The notes under the pieces were generated by a model. The model did not search any database and was not told where the DNA came from. It saw only the letters and a program-made list of their open reading frames with translations. This document shows positions 1 to 5,989 of a DNA stretch of 5,991 bases, piece by piece. The stretch is taken from positions 1 through 5,991 of the forward strand of contig USDK01000090.1 in the NCBI GenBank assembly GCA_900553355.1, written 5' to 3'. This DNA is from an uncultured Lachnospiraceae bacterium (GTDB lineage Bacteria > Bacillota > Clostridia > Lachnospirales > Lachnospiraceae). Positions within the stretch are counted from its first letter, which is position 1, and every line of letters starts with the position of its first letter. Made by a program: the position numbers and the translations under genes.

Positions 1-5
1 AGGAG
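1..5 (+). promoter_or_regulatory. Ribosome binding site of the first hsp20
   Basis: AGGAG lies 9 nt before the ATG at 15, which supports that start. An ATG at 8-10 lies closer, but its frame stops after a few codons. The promoter, and any heat-shock operator such as CIRCE, would lie upstream of the window. Confidence 0.75.
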
Positions 6-14
6 AAATGACTT

Positions 15-476
15 ATGATGATGCCTAGTATTTTTGGAGAGAACTTATTTGATGATGACTGGATGGATTTTCCATTTGATAATTTTGACAGAAAATTCTG
101 GGGACGGAAAAATCCGTTATACGGAAAACATGCAAAAAATATGATGAAGACAGATATCCGGGAACACGATGAAGGATACGAACTGGACATCGATCTTCCA
201 GGATTTAAGAAAGACGAGATCAATGTACAGCTGGATAATGGTTATCTGACCATCTCCGCTTCAAAGGGTCTGGATAAAGATAAAGAAAGTAAAAAAGGAA
301 AATATATCCGTAGAGAGCGGTATGCAGGCGCAATGCAGAGAAGCTTCTATGTAGGCGACGGTATTACCGAAGAAGATATCAAGGCCAGATTTAAAAATGG
401 TATCTTAAGACTGAGCATCCCGAAAAAGGACGCAAAGGCGGTCGAGGAAAAGAAATCTATCGCTATTGAAGGTTAA
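15..476 (+). CDS. Hsp20 family small heat shock protein (first of tandem pair)
   Basis: This is a cytoplasmic ATP-independent holdase of the alpha-crystallin/IbpA family. It binds unfolding proteins and passes them to DnaK/ClpB-type refolding systems (family knowledge). In the 153-residue product, an N-terminal arm of about 40 residues rich in Phe, Trp and Asp (FDDDWMDFPFDNF-like) precedes the alpha-crystallin domain at about 43-137. That domain contains DIDLPGFKKDEI, NGYLTISA, the ERY and FYVGD segments, and the closing NGILRLSIPK. The C-terminal I-x-I anchor is present as IAI at 149-151, so the protein looks complete. The start at 15 follows an AGGAG; ATGs at 18 and 21 are alternatives only a codon or two away. 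It shares 49 of 94 core residues (my count) with the next gene, which lies 89 bp downstream, so the two are paralogues. It has no cysteine. Confidence 0.95.
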   Translation: MMMPSIFGENLFDDDWMDFPFDNFDRKFWGRKNPLYGKHAKNMMKTDIREHDEGYELDIDLPGFKKDEINVQLDNGYLTISASKGLDKDKESKKGKYIRRERYAGAMQRSFYVGDGITEEDIKARFKNGILRLSIPKKDAKAVEEKKSIAIEG

Positions 477-482
477 AAATAA

Positions 483-504
483 CGGGGACAAATTTTTGTC
501 CCCG
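483..504 (+). other. Intergenic hairpin between the two hsp20 genes
   Basis: CGGGGACAAA (483-492) pairs perfectly with TTTGTCCCCG (495-504), beginning 6 bp after the first hsp20 stop. The following bases (ATCACATAAAAC) contain no T run on the + strand, so it is unlikely to be an efficient terminator for this gene. It may be a stem that stabilises or processes the 3' end of the upstream message, or a partial terminator that lowers expression of the second hsp20. Confidence 0.7.
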
Positions 505-565
505 ATCACATAAAACTTTGAGATGATAAAAATAGAAAATAGATATAACCAGGGAGGTATGTGTT

Positions 566-991
566 ATGTTACTTGCAAACAGAGGATTTAATAGTTTATT
601 TGACGATATGTTTAACGACCCGTTTTTCACCCGTTCTTATGACGGTACATCCACTCAGGTGATGAAGACAGACATCCACGAAAAAGACGGCAACTATCTG
701 GTAGAGATGGAACTGCCCGGATATGCCAAAGAAGATATCAAGGCGGACTTAAAGGATGGTTATCTGACTATCACCGCTCATAAAAATGAGACGAAAGAAG
801 AAAAAGACGCCCGTGGAAAATGTATCCACAAAGAGCGTTACACCGGAACCTGCAACAGACGCTTCTATGTAGGAGACGAAGTCACCCAGGAAGACATCAA
901 AGCTGCATTTAAGGACGGCGTTCTGACATTGCAGATTCCAAAAGAAGTAGAAAAACAGGAAGATCAGCCGAAGCTGATTACAATCGAATAA
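566..991 (+). CDS. Hsp20 family small heat shock protein (second of tandem pair)
   Basis: The 141-residue protein has the same architecture as its upstream neighbour. A shorter N-terminal arm (about 1-32, with NSLFDDMFNDPFF) precedes an alpha-crystallin domain at about 33-126 (MKTDIHEKDGNY, MELPGYAKEDI, DGYLTITAHK, KERYTG, RFYVGDEVTQEDIKAAFKDGVLTLQIPK). The C-terminal tail carries the I-x-I motif as ITI at 138-140. It is an ATP-independent chaperone that forms oligomers through the crystallin domain and the tail (family knowledge). The start is set by GGGAGGT 7 nt before the ATG at 566. Unlike the first copy it has two cysteines, at 86 and 96. Same-strand tandem placement suggests co-transcription and possibly mixed oligomers (inference). 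A strong terminator follows 27 bp after the stop. Confidence 0.95.
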   Translation: MLLANRGFNSLFDDMFNDPFFTRSYDGTSTQVMKTDIHEKDGNYLVEMELPGYAKEDIKADLKDGYLTITAHKNETKEEKDARGKCIHKERYTGTCNRRFYVGDEVTQEDIKAAFKDGVLTLQIPKEVEKQEDQPKLITIE

Positions 992-1017
992 TTGATTGAG
1001 TCATATCCTTTTTACAA

Positions 1018-1053
1018 CAGGCCGGCGGACTACATCTGCCGGCCTGCATTTTT
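1018..1053 (+). terminator. Intrinsic terminator after the hsp20 pair
   Basis: CAGGCCGGC (1018-1026) pairs perfectly with GCCGGCCTG (1038-1046). The inner GGA/TCT can extend the stem, leaving a CTACA loop. A T run follows at 1049-1053. This is a classic GC-rich Rho-independent terminator in the + direction. Confidence 0.9.
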
Positions 1054-1158
1054 CTTCTATAACTCCTACGACCATGTTTTTGATCTCTTCGCCCAGAATC
1101 TCTGTCTGCCTTTATACCATCGGTATTTCAAAAGAGAAAATGAAAGTACAACTTTGCT

Positions 1159-1191
1159 AAAAAAGCCGGGAATTTTTCTTCCCGACTTTTT
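1159..1191. terminator. Bidirectional intrinsic terminator between convergent units
   Basis: GCCGGGAA (1165-1172) and TTCCCGAC (1179-1186) form a stem with one C-A mismatch and a TTTTTC loop. It is flanked by an A run on the left and a T run on the right, so both transcripts would end in a U tract. It serves as a backup for the hsp20 unit and is the best candidate terminator for the minus-strand operon that ends at 1271. No stronger hairpin is visible between 1187 and 1270. The rest of the 1054-1270 gap holds no gene I can support. Confidence 0.8.
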
Positions 1192-1270
1192 ATATTGAAG
1201 CAATTAATCTGTCTCTGCTTATTTCGTCAAACTCTAGCTACATAGTCATCGTTTTTTATTCAAACTATTT

Positions 1271-1777
1271 TTACTTCACCAGCTTAATCTGCCCGATCAC
1301 CGGGAGCTCTGTCCTTGTTCCCCGGCAGGCGCTCACGATCCCTACGATCATCATGACGAACAGGATTAGATTCAGCAGATCCAGCACCAGGCTGAAAATT
1401 CCGAAATTCACCAGATGGAACAGAGATACCCCAAAGAAACCATGTTCATCCAGGATATTGACAACGGCAGAAATGATAAACAGCACCGCGCCCTGATTCA
1501 GATGGAAGCGCACATACTCTGACTGCTTATTTCCGGCCAGAAGTGGTACCAGCACAAGGACTCCGATATACGAAAGCACTCCCATAGCCTTATTCTGGCG
1601 CACGTCTTCCGGACGAAAATATTCCGGGCCGCTCGCACTCTGGTATCCATACTCTTCCTGCTGCCCGTCATAGCTTTGCCTCTTCTCCTCTGTCCCTTTC
1701 GGGATCTTCGCTCCGCAGCTTGGGCAGAACTGTACATCATCCCCGACTCTTTCTCCACACTTTACACAGTATTTCAT
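1271..1777 (-). CDS. Zinc-ribbon membrane protein (DUF4870-like)
   Basis: The 168-residue protein starts with a double CxxC zinc ribbon (Cys4, Cys7, Cys18, Cys21; CVKCGE and CPSCGAK), consistent with a bound zinc ion. A polar, Gln/Tyr/Glu-rich linker follows (about 25-60). The hydrophobic part has about three membrane segments at roughly 64-81, 95-109 and 126-149. The layout NKAMGVLSYIGVLVLVPLLAG, a polar YVRFHLNQG turn, then helices ending near IVSACRG resembles the DUF4870/TM2-like bacterial membrane family, where the YxxFHxxQ motif is typical. The function is unknown. The ATG overlaps the preceding stop as ATGA, with GAAGAGGA just upstream, so it is probably translationally coupled to the 81-residue gene. 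It is the last gene of the operon. Confidence 0.85.
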   Translation of the reverse strand: MKYCVKCGERVGDDVQFCPSCGAKIPKGTEEKRQSYDGQQEEYGYQSASGPEYFRPEDVRQNKAMGVLSYIGVLVLVPLLAGNKQSEYVRFHLNQGAVLFIISAVVNILDEHGFFGVSLFHLVNFGIFSLVLDLLNLILFVMMIVGIVSACRGTRTELPVIGQIKLVK

Positions 1778-2019
1778 TCCTCTTCTTCCTCCAGTCCCAG
1801 AATTTCCGCCAGTACTTCTATGATGATTTCATTTGTACAGGATTTGACATAGCCCATCATATGTATCGAGATTTCATCCTGCTTCTGTGCCTCTGTCAAC
1901 GCTGTGTTGCGCCGAGTCTGATTAATCAGCTGAACCAGATGAGGCGTCAGTTCCTCATATACTTCCTTGGTGGTCTCTGTTACCAGATTTCGTAAATCCT
2001 CTTTCTTTGTAGGTACCAT
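1774..2019 (-). CDS. Small helical protein of unknown function
   Basis: I do not recognise this 81-residue protein. It is predicted by eye to be almost all helical and charged, with no signal peptide or membrane segment. It has one cysteine and ends in an acidic tail of five glutamates after ILGL. It is supported as a real gene by AGGAGGAG placed 5 nt before the ATG, a 12-bp gap from the smpB stop, and a 4-nt ATGA overlap with the zinc-ribbon membrane protein gene downstream. That coupling suggests the two products may act together or be needed in fixed ratio (inference). A + strand open frame over the same bases is a shadow. Confidence 0.8.
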   Translation of the reverse strand: MVPTKKEDLRNLVTETTKEVYEELTPHLVQLINQTRRNTALTEAQKQDEISIHMMGYVKSCTNEIIIEVLAEILGLEEEEE

Positions 2020-2031
2020 TCTTCTCCTCCT

Positions 2032-2502
2032 TTATCCGAAATTGCGCACCTTAAAGTCTCTCTGTGCCTCTCTCTGCTGATCTTTTTTTGCAATATCCTG
2101 CCGTTTATCGTACAGCTTCTTTCCTTTTGCCAGACCAATCTCCACTTTCACCAGACTATCCTTCAAATAGACCTTCAAAGGCACCAGCGTCATTCCCTTT
2201 TCCTTTGTCTTTCCAAGAAGCTTGCGGATCTCATATTTATGAAGAAGGAGTTTGCGGACCCGCAAGGGGTCCTTGTTGAAAATGTTCCCCTTTTCATAAG
2301 GGCTGATATGCATCCCGTAGATATAGACCTCTTCATTTTCTACTCGGATAAACGCCTCCTTGATGCTGCATTTTCCCATCCGGAGAGACTTTACTTCTGT
2401 CCCGTGCAGAGCAATCCCGGCTTCATAGGTTTCCAGTATAAAATAATCATGATGCGCCTTTTTATTATTTGCGATCAGCTTCGTACCGCTCTTCTTTGCC
2501 AT
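2032..2502 (-). CDS. smpB: SsrA-binding protein SmpB
   Basis: SmpB binds the tRNA-like domain of tmRNA and delivers it to stalled ribosomes for trans-translation, where its C-terminal tail reads the empty mRNA channel (family knowledge). The 156-residue product has the family signatures in order: NKKAHHDYFI (about 13-22), GIALHGTEVKSLR (29-41), the HISPYEKG segment (65-72), RKLLLHKYEI (83-92), LVPLKVYLK (106-114) and GLAKGKKLYDKR (123-134). A basic tail, KKDQQREAQRDFKVRNFG, follows. The start at 2502 is preferred because GGAG lies 9 nt upstream. An ATG three codons earlier directly abuts the GGAG, and longer starts run deep into rnr. The gene overlaps the rnr 3' end by 38 nt. The tmRNA gene, often nearby in Firmicutes, is not in the window. 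Confidence 0.95.
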   Translation of the reverse strand: MAKKSGTKLIANNKKAHHDYFILETYEAGIALHGTEVKSLRMGKCSIKEAFIRVENEEVYIYGMHISPYEKGNIFNKDPLRVRKLLLHKYEIRKLLGKTKEKGMTLVPLKVYLKDSLVKVEIGLAKGKKLYDKRQDIAKKDQQREAQRDFKVRNFG

Positions 2503-4642
2503 ACTCCTCATCTCCTTCTTCCCAGATCTCAAAATCAATGGTCCGCTGCAGACGGTCTGCACCGGTCACCTTTACCTTAATCTGCTGTCCCAGCTTATAC
2601 CGTTTTCCCGTATGGGTCCCCACCATTTCGTACCTGCTCTCATCATACTCATAGTGGTCATCCTTCATATTCACCACATGGACCAGTCCTTCCACCGTAT
2701 CAGGAAGTTCTACATACATGCCCCATCTGGTAATGCTGGAAATCACACCCTCATATACATTCCCCAGACGTTCCTGCATATATTCTACCTTTTTAAGCTT
2801 GATCGTCTCACGCTCTGCCTCATCGGCTCTTCGTTCCATCTCGCTGGAATGCTTCGCTGCTTCCGGCAGGATTGACTGGTAATGCTCAATCTTTTTATCG
2901 TCCATACGTCCCCGCAGATTGTCCTTGATAATCCGATGGATCTGTAGATCCGGGTACCTGCGGATCGGCGAGGTAAAATGGGTATAGTATTTTGCCGCCA
3001 GTCCGAAATGTCCGGTATTCTCTGCCGTATACCTGGCCTGTTTCATGGATCTTAAGGCCAGTCTGGAGATCAGCGGCTCCTGAGGGCTTCCTTCCACCTT
3101 TGCCAGCAGCTTCTGGATCTCTTTCGGACGCACCTCACCTGTGCCGATATGCATGGAATAGCCGAAATTATTGATAAATGTGGCAAGAGCACGGATTTTC
3201 TCATCATCCGGCGCCTCATGCGTCCGGTACAGGAACGGGAGTTCCTGCCAATAATATTCCTCTGCCACCGTCTCATTGGCCAGCAGCATAAAATCCTCGA
3301 TCAGCCGGGTCGCTCTGTTTCTCTCATAGGGCTTTAATTCCAGCGGTTTTCCCTGTTCGTCCAGGATTACTTTCGTCTCTGGAAAATCAAAATCAATCGA
3401 TCCTCTCTGATGTCTGCGGCTGCGGATCAGGGAGGACAGTTCTCCCATCCTCTGAAACATCGGCACCAGATCTCTGTACTTCTCCATCTCCCCGGCATCC
3501 TCATCTTCCAGAATCTTATTGACACTGGTATAGGTCATCCTCTGGTCCACATGGATCACGGTCTCTGCAATCTCATGATCTGTCACACGCCCGGAGGGAT
3601 CAATCCTCATGATGCAGCTTAAAGCCAGCCGGTCCTCTCCTGCATTCAAGGAGCAGATTCCATTTGACAGCGTATGTGGAAGCATGGGAATCACACGGTC
3701 CACCAGATATACGCTGGTTCCCCGTTCATAAGCCTCCCGGTCCAGGGCACTGTTTTCCTGCACATAATTCGTCACATCCGCAATATGGACCCCCAGGATA
3801 TAATCCTCTCCTTCCATCACAACAGATACCGCATCGTCCAGATCCTTGGCATCCTCACCATCGATGGTCACCATCTGCCAGTCTCTTAAATCTTTCCTGC
3901 CATTCATGTCGGCTTCACTTACAGGCTTTGCCACCCGTACCGCCTGGTTTAATACCTTCTCCGGAAACTCCATGGGCAGATCAAAACCTTTTACGATCGA
4001 AAGGATATCCGTTCCAGGATCATTGACATGACCTATGATCTCCACGATCCTGCCTTCCGGCTTCTTCTTCTGATCGCCGTACGAAGTCAGTTCCGCCACC
4101 ACCTTATGTCCGTCCACGGCCCCCATGGAACGCTCTTCAGGGATAAAAACATCCTTAAAAAGTTTCGGATTATCCGGCAGCACAAATCCGTATTTTTTCC
4201 CGGCGCTCACCTGATAAAGGCCGACTACCTTATGGATGCCTCTTTCCAGGATCTTTATCACTTTCCCTTCTCTGTGGCCTCCCCCTTCTGTCTTGAGAAG
4301 CGCAATCTCTACAGTATCCCCGTCCATGGCCCCGGCCGTCTGATCCGCTCCGATGTAAATATCAGACTCTTCGCCGTCCACCGTCACAAATCCAAAGCCC
4401 TTCAGGTTGGCACGGAAAAGTCCTGTCAGCCGTTTTTCCCTGCTGATGCTGTATTTTCCCCGTTTGCTGACAGTAATCTTCCCCTCTGCCTCCAGAGCTT
4501 TCAGGACTTCTTTCAGTTCCTCTCTGTCCTCTCTTGGCACTCCCAGGACCACGGCGATTTCCTTCTGCTTCATCGGCACATACAGGTCGTCCTGCATAAA
4601 CTGGTATATCACCTTTTTCCTATCTTCAAATCTCTTGTCCAT
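2465..4642 (-). CDS. rnr: Ribonuclease R
   Basis: RNase R is a processive 3'-to-5' exoribonuclease that degrades structured RNA. It acts with SmpB/tmRNA on non-stop messages and in rRNA turnover (family knowledge). From Met at 4642 the product is 725 residues, normal for the family. Domains are an N-terminal winged helix (about 5-70), two cold-shock OB folds (about 72-215), the RNB catalytic domain (about 250-580) and a C-terminal S1 domain (about 627-707). The metal-binding aspartates lie in DGEDAKDLDD (262-271). HTLSNGICSLNAGEDRLALS and the FTSPIRRYPDLQIHR active-site motif are intact. The C-terminus is short and acidic rather than the lysine-rich tail of the E. coli enzyme. An earlier ATG at 4681 lies in the loop of a hairpin and has no ribosome site; the ATG at 4642 has GGGAG 10 nt upstream. 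Confidence 0.96.
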   Translation of the reverse strand: MDKRFEDRKKVIYQFMQDDLYVPMKQKEIAVVLGVPREDREELKEVLKALEAEGKITVSKRGKYSISREKRLTGLFRANLKGFGFVTVDGEESDIYIGADQTAGAMDGDTVEIALLKTEGGGHREGKVIKILERGIHKVVGLYQVSAGKKYGFVLPDNPKLFKDVFIPEERSMGAVDGHKVVAELTSYGDQKKKPEGRIVEIIGHVNDPGTDILSIVKGFDLPMEFPEKVLNQAVRVAKPVSEADMNGRKDLRDWQMVTIDGEDAKDLDDAVSVVMEGEDYILGVHIADVTNYVQENSALDREAYERGTSVYLVDRVIPMLPHTLSNGICSLNAGEDRLALSCIMRIDPSGRVTDHEIAETVIHVDQRMTYTSVNKILEDEDAGEMEKYRDLVPMFQRMGELSSLIRSRRHQRGSIDFDFPETKVILDEQGKPLELKPYERNRATRLIEDFMLLANETVAEEYYWQELPFLYRTHEAPDDEKIRALATFINNFGYSMHIGTGEVRPKEIQKLLAKVEGSPQEPLISRLALRSMKQARYTAENTGHFGLAAKYYTHFTSPIRRYPDLQIHRIIKDNLRGRMDDKKIEHYQSILPEAAKHSSEMERRADEAERETIKLKKVEYMQERLGNVYEGVISSITRWGMYVELPDTVEGLVHVVNMKDDHYEYDESRYEMVGTHTGKRYKLGQQIKVKVTGADRLQRTIDFEIWEEGDEEYGKEERYEADRK

Positions 4643-4664
4643 CTCTGTAATTCTCCCTATATCG

Positions 4665-4694
4665 GAAAAGGACACTCCCATCCAGGAGTGTCCT
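4665..4694 (-). terminator. Terminator-like hairpin between secG and rnr
   Basis: AGGACACTCC (4669-4678) pairs perfectly with GGAGTGTCCT (4685-4694) around a 6-nt loop. Read on the minus strand, the stem is followed by TTTTCC, a short U tract. It sits after secG and only 23 nt before the preferred rnr start. No obvious promoter lies between it and rnr, so it probably acts as a leaky terminator or attenuator that sets the secG to rnr/smpB ratio. Confidence 0.7.
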
Positions 4695-4718
4695 ACTGTT
4701 TCTTCCTCTTATGCTCAC

Positions 4719-4961
4719 TTAAGCAAATACTTTCAAATTCAACACTGCTGCCAGTACAATAAACAAGATCGCAAGGAACTTTGTAGACTTTACCAGCGTA
4801 CCTTCCATGGAACGTCCCTTATTCTGTCCCCAGTAACTGTCAGCCATACCGCCGATGGTTCCAAGGCCTGCTGATTTTCCTTCCTGCATCAGGACGATAG
4901 CCGTCAGCGCGATACAGTCTATTGCAAATATGATCATAATTACCGTTTTTAAGATTTCCAC
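4719..4961 (-). CDS. secG: Preprotein translocase subunit SecG
   Basis: SecG is the small accessory subunit of the SecYEG channel in the cytoplasmic membrane, where it aids SecA-driven export. The 80-residue product has two hydrophobic helices (about 4-25 and 60-79) joined by the conserved cytoplasmic loop LMQEGKSAGLGTIGG, the family signature, followed by the DSYWGQNKGRSMEGTL segment. The start is a GTG at 4961, because AGGAGG at 4970-4975 lies 8 nt before it. A TTG two codons earlier is too close to that site, and the upstream ATGs precede it. Its own promoter lies at 4993-5021. The gene order eno, secG, rnr, smpB is common in Firmicutes. Confidence 0.93.
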   Translation of the reverse strand: MEILKTVIMIIFAIDCIALTAIVLMQEGKSAGLGTIGGMADSYWGQNKGRSMEGTLVKSTKFLAILFIVLAAVLNLKVFA

Positions 4962-4969
4962 TTCCAACA

Positions 4970-4975
4970 CCTCCT
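4970..4975 (-). promoter_or_regulatory. Ribosome binding site fixing the GTG start of secG
   Basis: A perfect AGGAGG on the minus strand is spaced 8 nt from the GTG at 4961. It rules out the longer open frame that would run back into eno. Confidence 0.85.
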
Positions 4976-4992
4976 GCGGATAAACCATGTTT

Positions 4993-5021
4993 ATTCTATC
5001 ACAGGAGGTCGAGGATAGCAA
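4993..5021 (-). promoter_or_regulatory. Predicted SigA promoter for secG-rnr-smpB
   Basis: On the minus strand, TTGCTA (5016-5021, 4 of 6 to TTGACA), a 17-nt spacer and TAGAAT (4993-4998, 5 of 6 to TATAAT) form a good housekeeping promoter. An extended -10 TG (TGATAGAAT) strengthens it. It lies in the 76-bp gap between the eno stop and the secG start, so transcription would begin near 4986, about 11 nt ahead of the AGGAGG. It would make secG and the genes beyond it independent of eno. Confidence 0.7.
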
Positions 5022-5037
5022 GCGTATTTTCCAGATT

Positions 5038-5859
5038 TTATGCGAACGGATTCCGGTACTGGGACACATCTCCCAGCCGCTCCTCAATCCTCAGAAGGCG
5101 ATTATATTTTTCCACCCTCTCTGCCCTGCAGGGCGCTCCTGATTTGATCTGTCCGGCCCCATACGCCACAGCGATATCTGCGATGATCGTATCGGCAGTC
5201 TCTCCGGAACGATGAGACAGAATCGTCCGGTATCCGGCCTGCTGTGCCGTCTCAATGGCGTCAAAGGCCTCTGTCAGCGTACCGATCTGGTTTACCTTGA
5301 TCAGGATAGCATTAGCCGCCCCTTTTTCGACTCCTTTTTTCAGTCTTGTGGTATTGGTGACGAAAAGATCGTCCCCGACCAGCTGCACATGCATTCCCAG
5401 TCTGGTCGTCAGAAGCTCCCATCCTTCCCAGTCTTCTTCATCCAGCGGATCTTCGATGGACACGACAGGATAGGCATCCGTAAGCTCTACATAATAATCA
5501 ATCAGTTCCTCTGCGGAACGGATCTCCCCTTCTCCTTCAAATACATATTTCTTAAACTGATGGTCAAACAATTCTGAAGCTGCCACGTCCAGGGCAAAAA
5601 CGATATCAACTCCCGGACGGTATCCGGCCCTTTCCACCGCCGCCGTCATCATATCCAGTACTTCCTTTGCTCCCTTTAAATTGGGAGCAAATCCACCTTC
5701 ATCTCCCACACCTGTGTGGTGTCCGGTCTCCTTTAATGCCTTTTTCAGCATATGATAAACTTCTGCACACATCCTGAGACCTTCCTGAAAACAGCACGCC
5801 CCTGTGGGCATGATCATAAACTCCTGGATATCAATGGTATTATCTGCATGACGGCCCCC
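5038..5859 (-). pseudogene. eno: Enolase, 5'-truncated (C-terminal barrel only)
   Basis: Enolase interconverts 2-phosphoglycerate and phosphoenolpyruvate in glycolysis. Clear homology begins at GGRHADNTIDIQEFMIMP and runs 273 residues to the stop; a full enzyme has about 430, so about 155 N-terminal residues, including the Ser-loop that closes over the second magnesium, are missing. Numbered from the first Gly, the barrel keeps its expected catalytic and metal residues: His4, Glu13, Glu54 (GDEGGFAPN), Asp91, Glu136 (SIEDPLDEEDW), Asp163, Lys188 (LIKVNQIG), His216 (SHRSGE) and Lys239 (GQIKSGAP). The lack of decay suggests a recent break. The frame stays open upstream to an ATG at 5940, but those 27 residues are not enolase-like and overlap another gene's tail in a different frame. 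Alone the fragment should not be active. Excision of an inserted element could restore the gene (inference). Confidence 0.88.
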
Positions 5860-5868
5860 TTGTGTCAA
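5839..5868 (-). promoter_or_regulatory. Possible hybrid promoter across the eno junction
   Basis: On the minus strand a perfect TTGACA (5863-5868) in the foreign DNA is followed, after 18 nt, by GATAAT (5839-5844) in the enolase coding sequence. It could drive the eno fragment. An in-frame ATG for the second Met of FMIMP follows an AGGAG at 9 nt spacing. It may equally be chance. Confidence 0.35.
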
Positions 5869-5881
5869 GCTAATGACACAA
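5860..5881. repeat. 22-bp inverted repeat abutting the eno break
   Basis: TTGTGTCA and TGACACAA form perfect 8-bp arms around a 6-nt centre. The repeat ends exactly where enolase homology begins (GGGGGC at 5859-5854). Its placement fits an element end or a recombinase binding site. There is no U tract, so it does not look like a terminator. Confidence 0.7.
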
Positions 5882-5908
5882 AATTTTTGTAATTTGTCCG
5901 GCATCACT

Positions 5909-5989
5909 TCAACTGCAGATTTTCTGCACCTGCTCCACATACTTCACCAGCTCATCAGCAAAATTCCATTCAATTTCTATTCGCTTATC
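5909..5989 (-). CDS. C-terminal tail of a probable large serine recombinase (partial)
   Basis: Only the last 26 codons and the stop (TGA, 5911-5909) are in the window; the gene continues past its right edge. The peptide begins DKRIEIEWNFADEL and ends QKICS. A charged beta strand of the type RIEIxWxFxDE just before the stop is typical of the C-termini of TnpX-like large serine recombinases from Clostridia (family knowledge, recalled rather than searched). These enzymes are usually encoded at one end of their element, reading outward, with the stop tens of base pairs from the attachment site. Here the stop is about 50 bp from the break in eno, which fits. The identity rests on a short tail, so it could be another element protein. 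Confidence 0.5.
   Translation of the reverse strand, partial: DKRIEIEWNFADELVKYVEQVQKICS

Noticed and set aside
1001..1111. Minus-strand open stretch reading LGEEIKNMVVGVIEEK, which could be a decayed gene start
   Set aside because: It has no start codon or ribosome site and continues into the terminator stem. The resemblance to a helical N-terminus is too short to support a call.
992..1198. 68-codon + strand open frame with a TTG start directly after the second hsp20
   Set aside because: It runs through both intrinsic terminators, has no ribosome binding site, and its product resembles no protein I know.
4643..4681. Longer rnr start at 4681
   Set aside because: The ATG sits in the loop of the secG-rnr hairpin with no Shine-Dalgarno. 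The start at 4642 has GGGAG upstream and gives the usual family N-terminus.
4028..4762. Long + strand open frames opposite rnr, including one of 244 codons
   Set aside because: They are antisense shadows of the well-supported RNase R gene, with low-complexity, His/Leu/Phe-rich products.
5860..5940. N-terminal extension of the eno frame from the ATG at 5940
   Set aside because: The 27 residues are not enolase-like, a stop lies immediately upstream, and the region overlaps the tail of another gene in a different frame.
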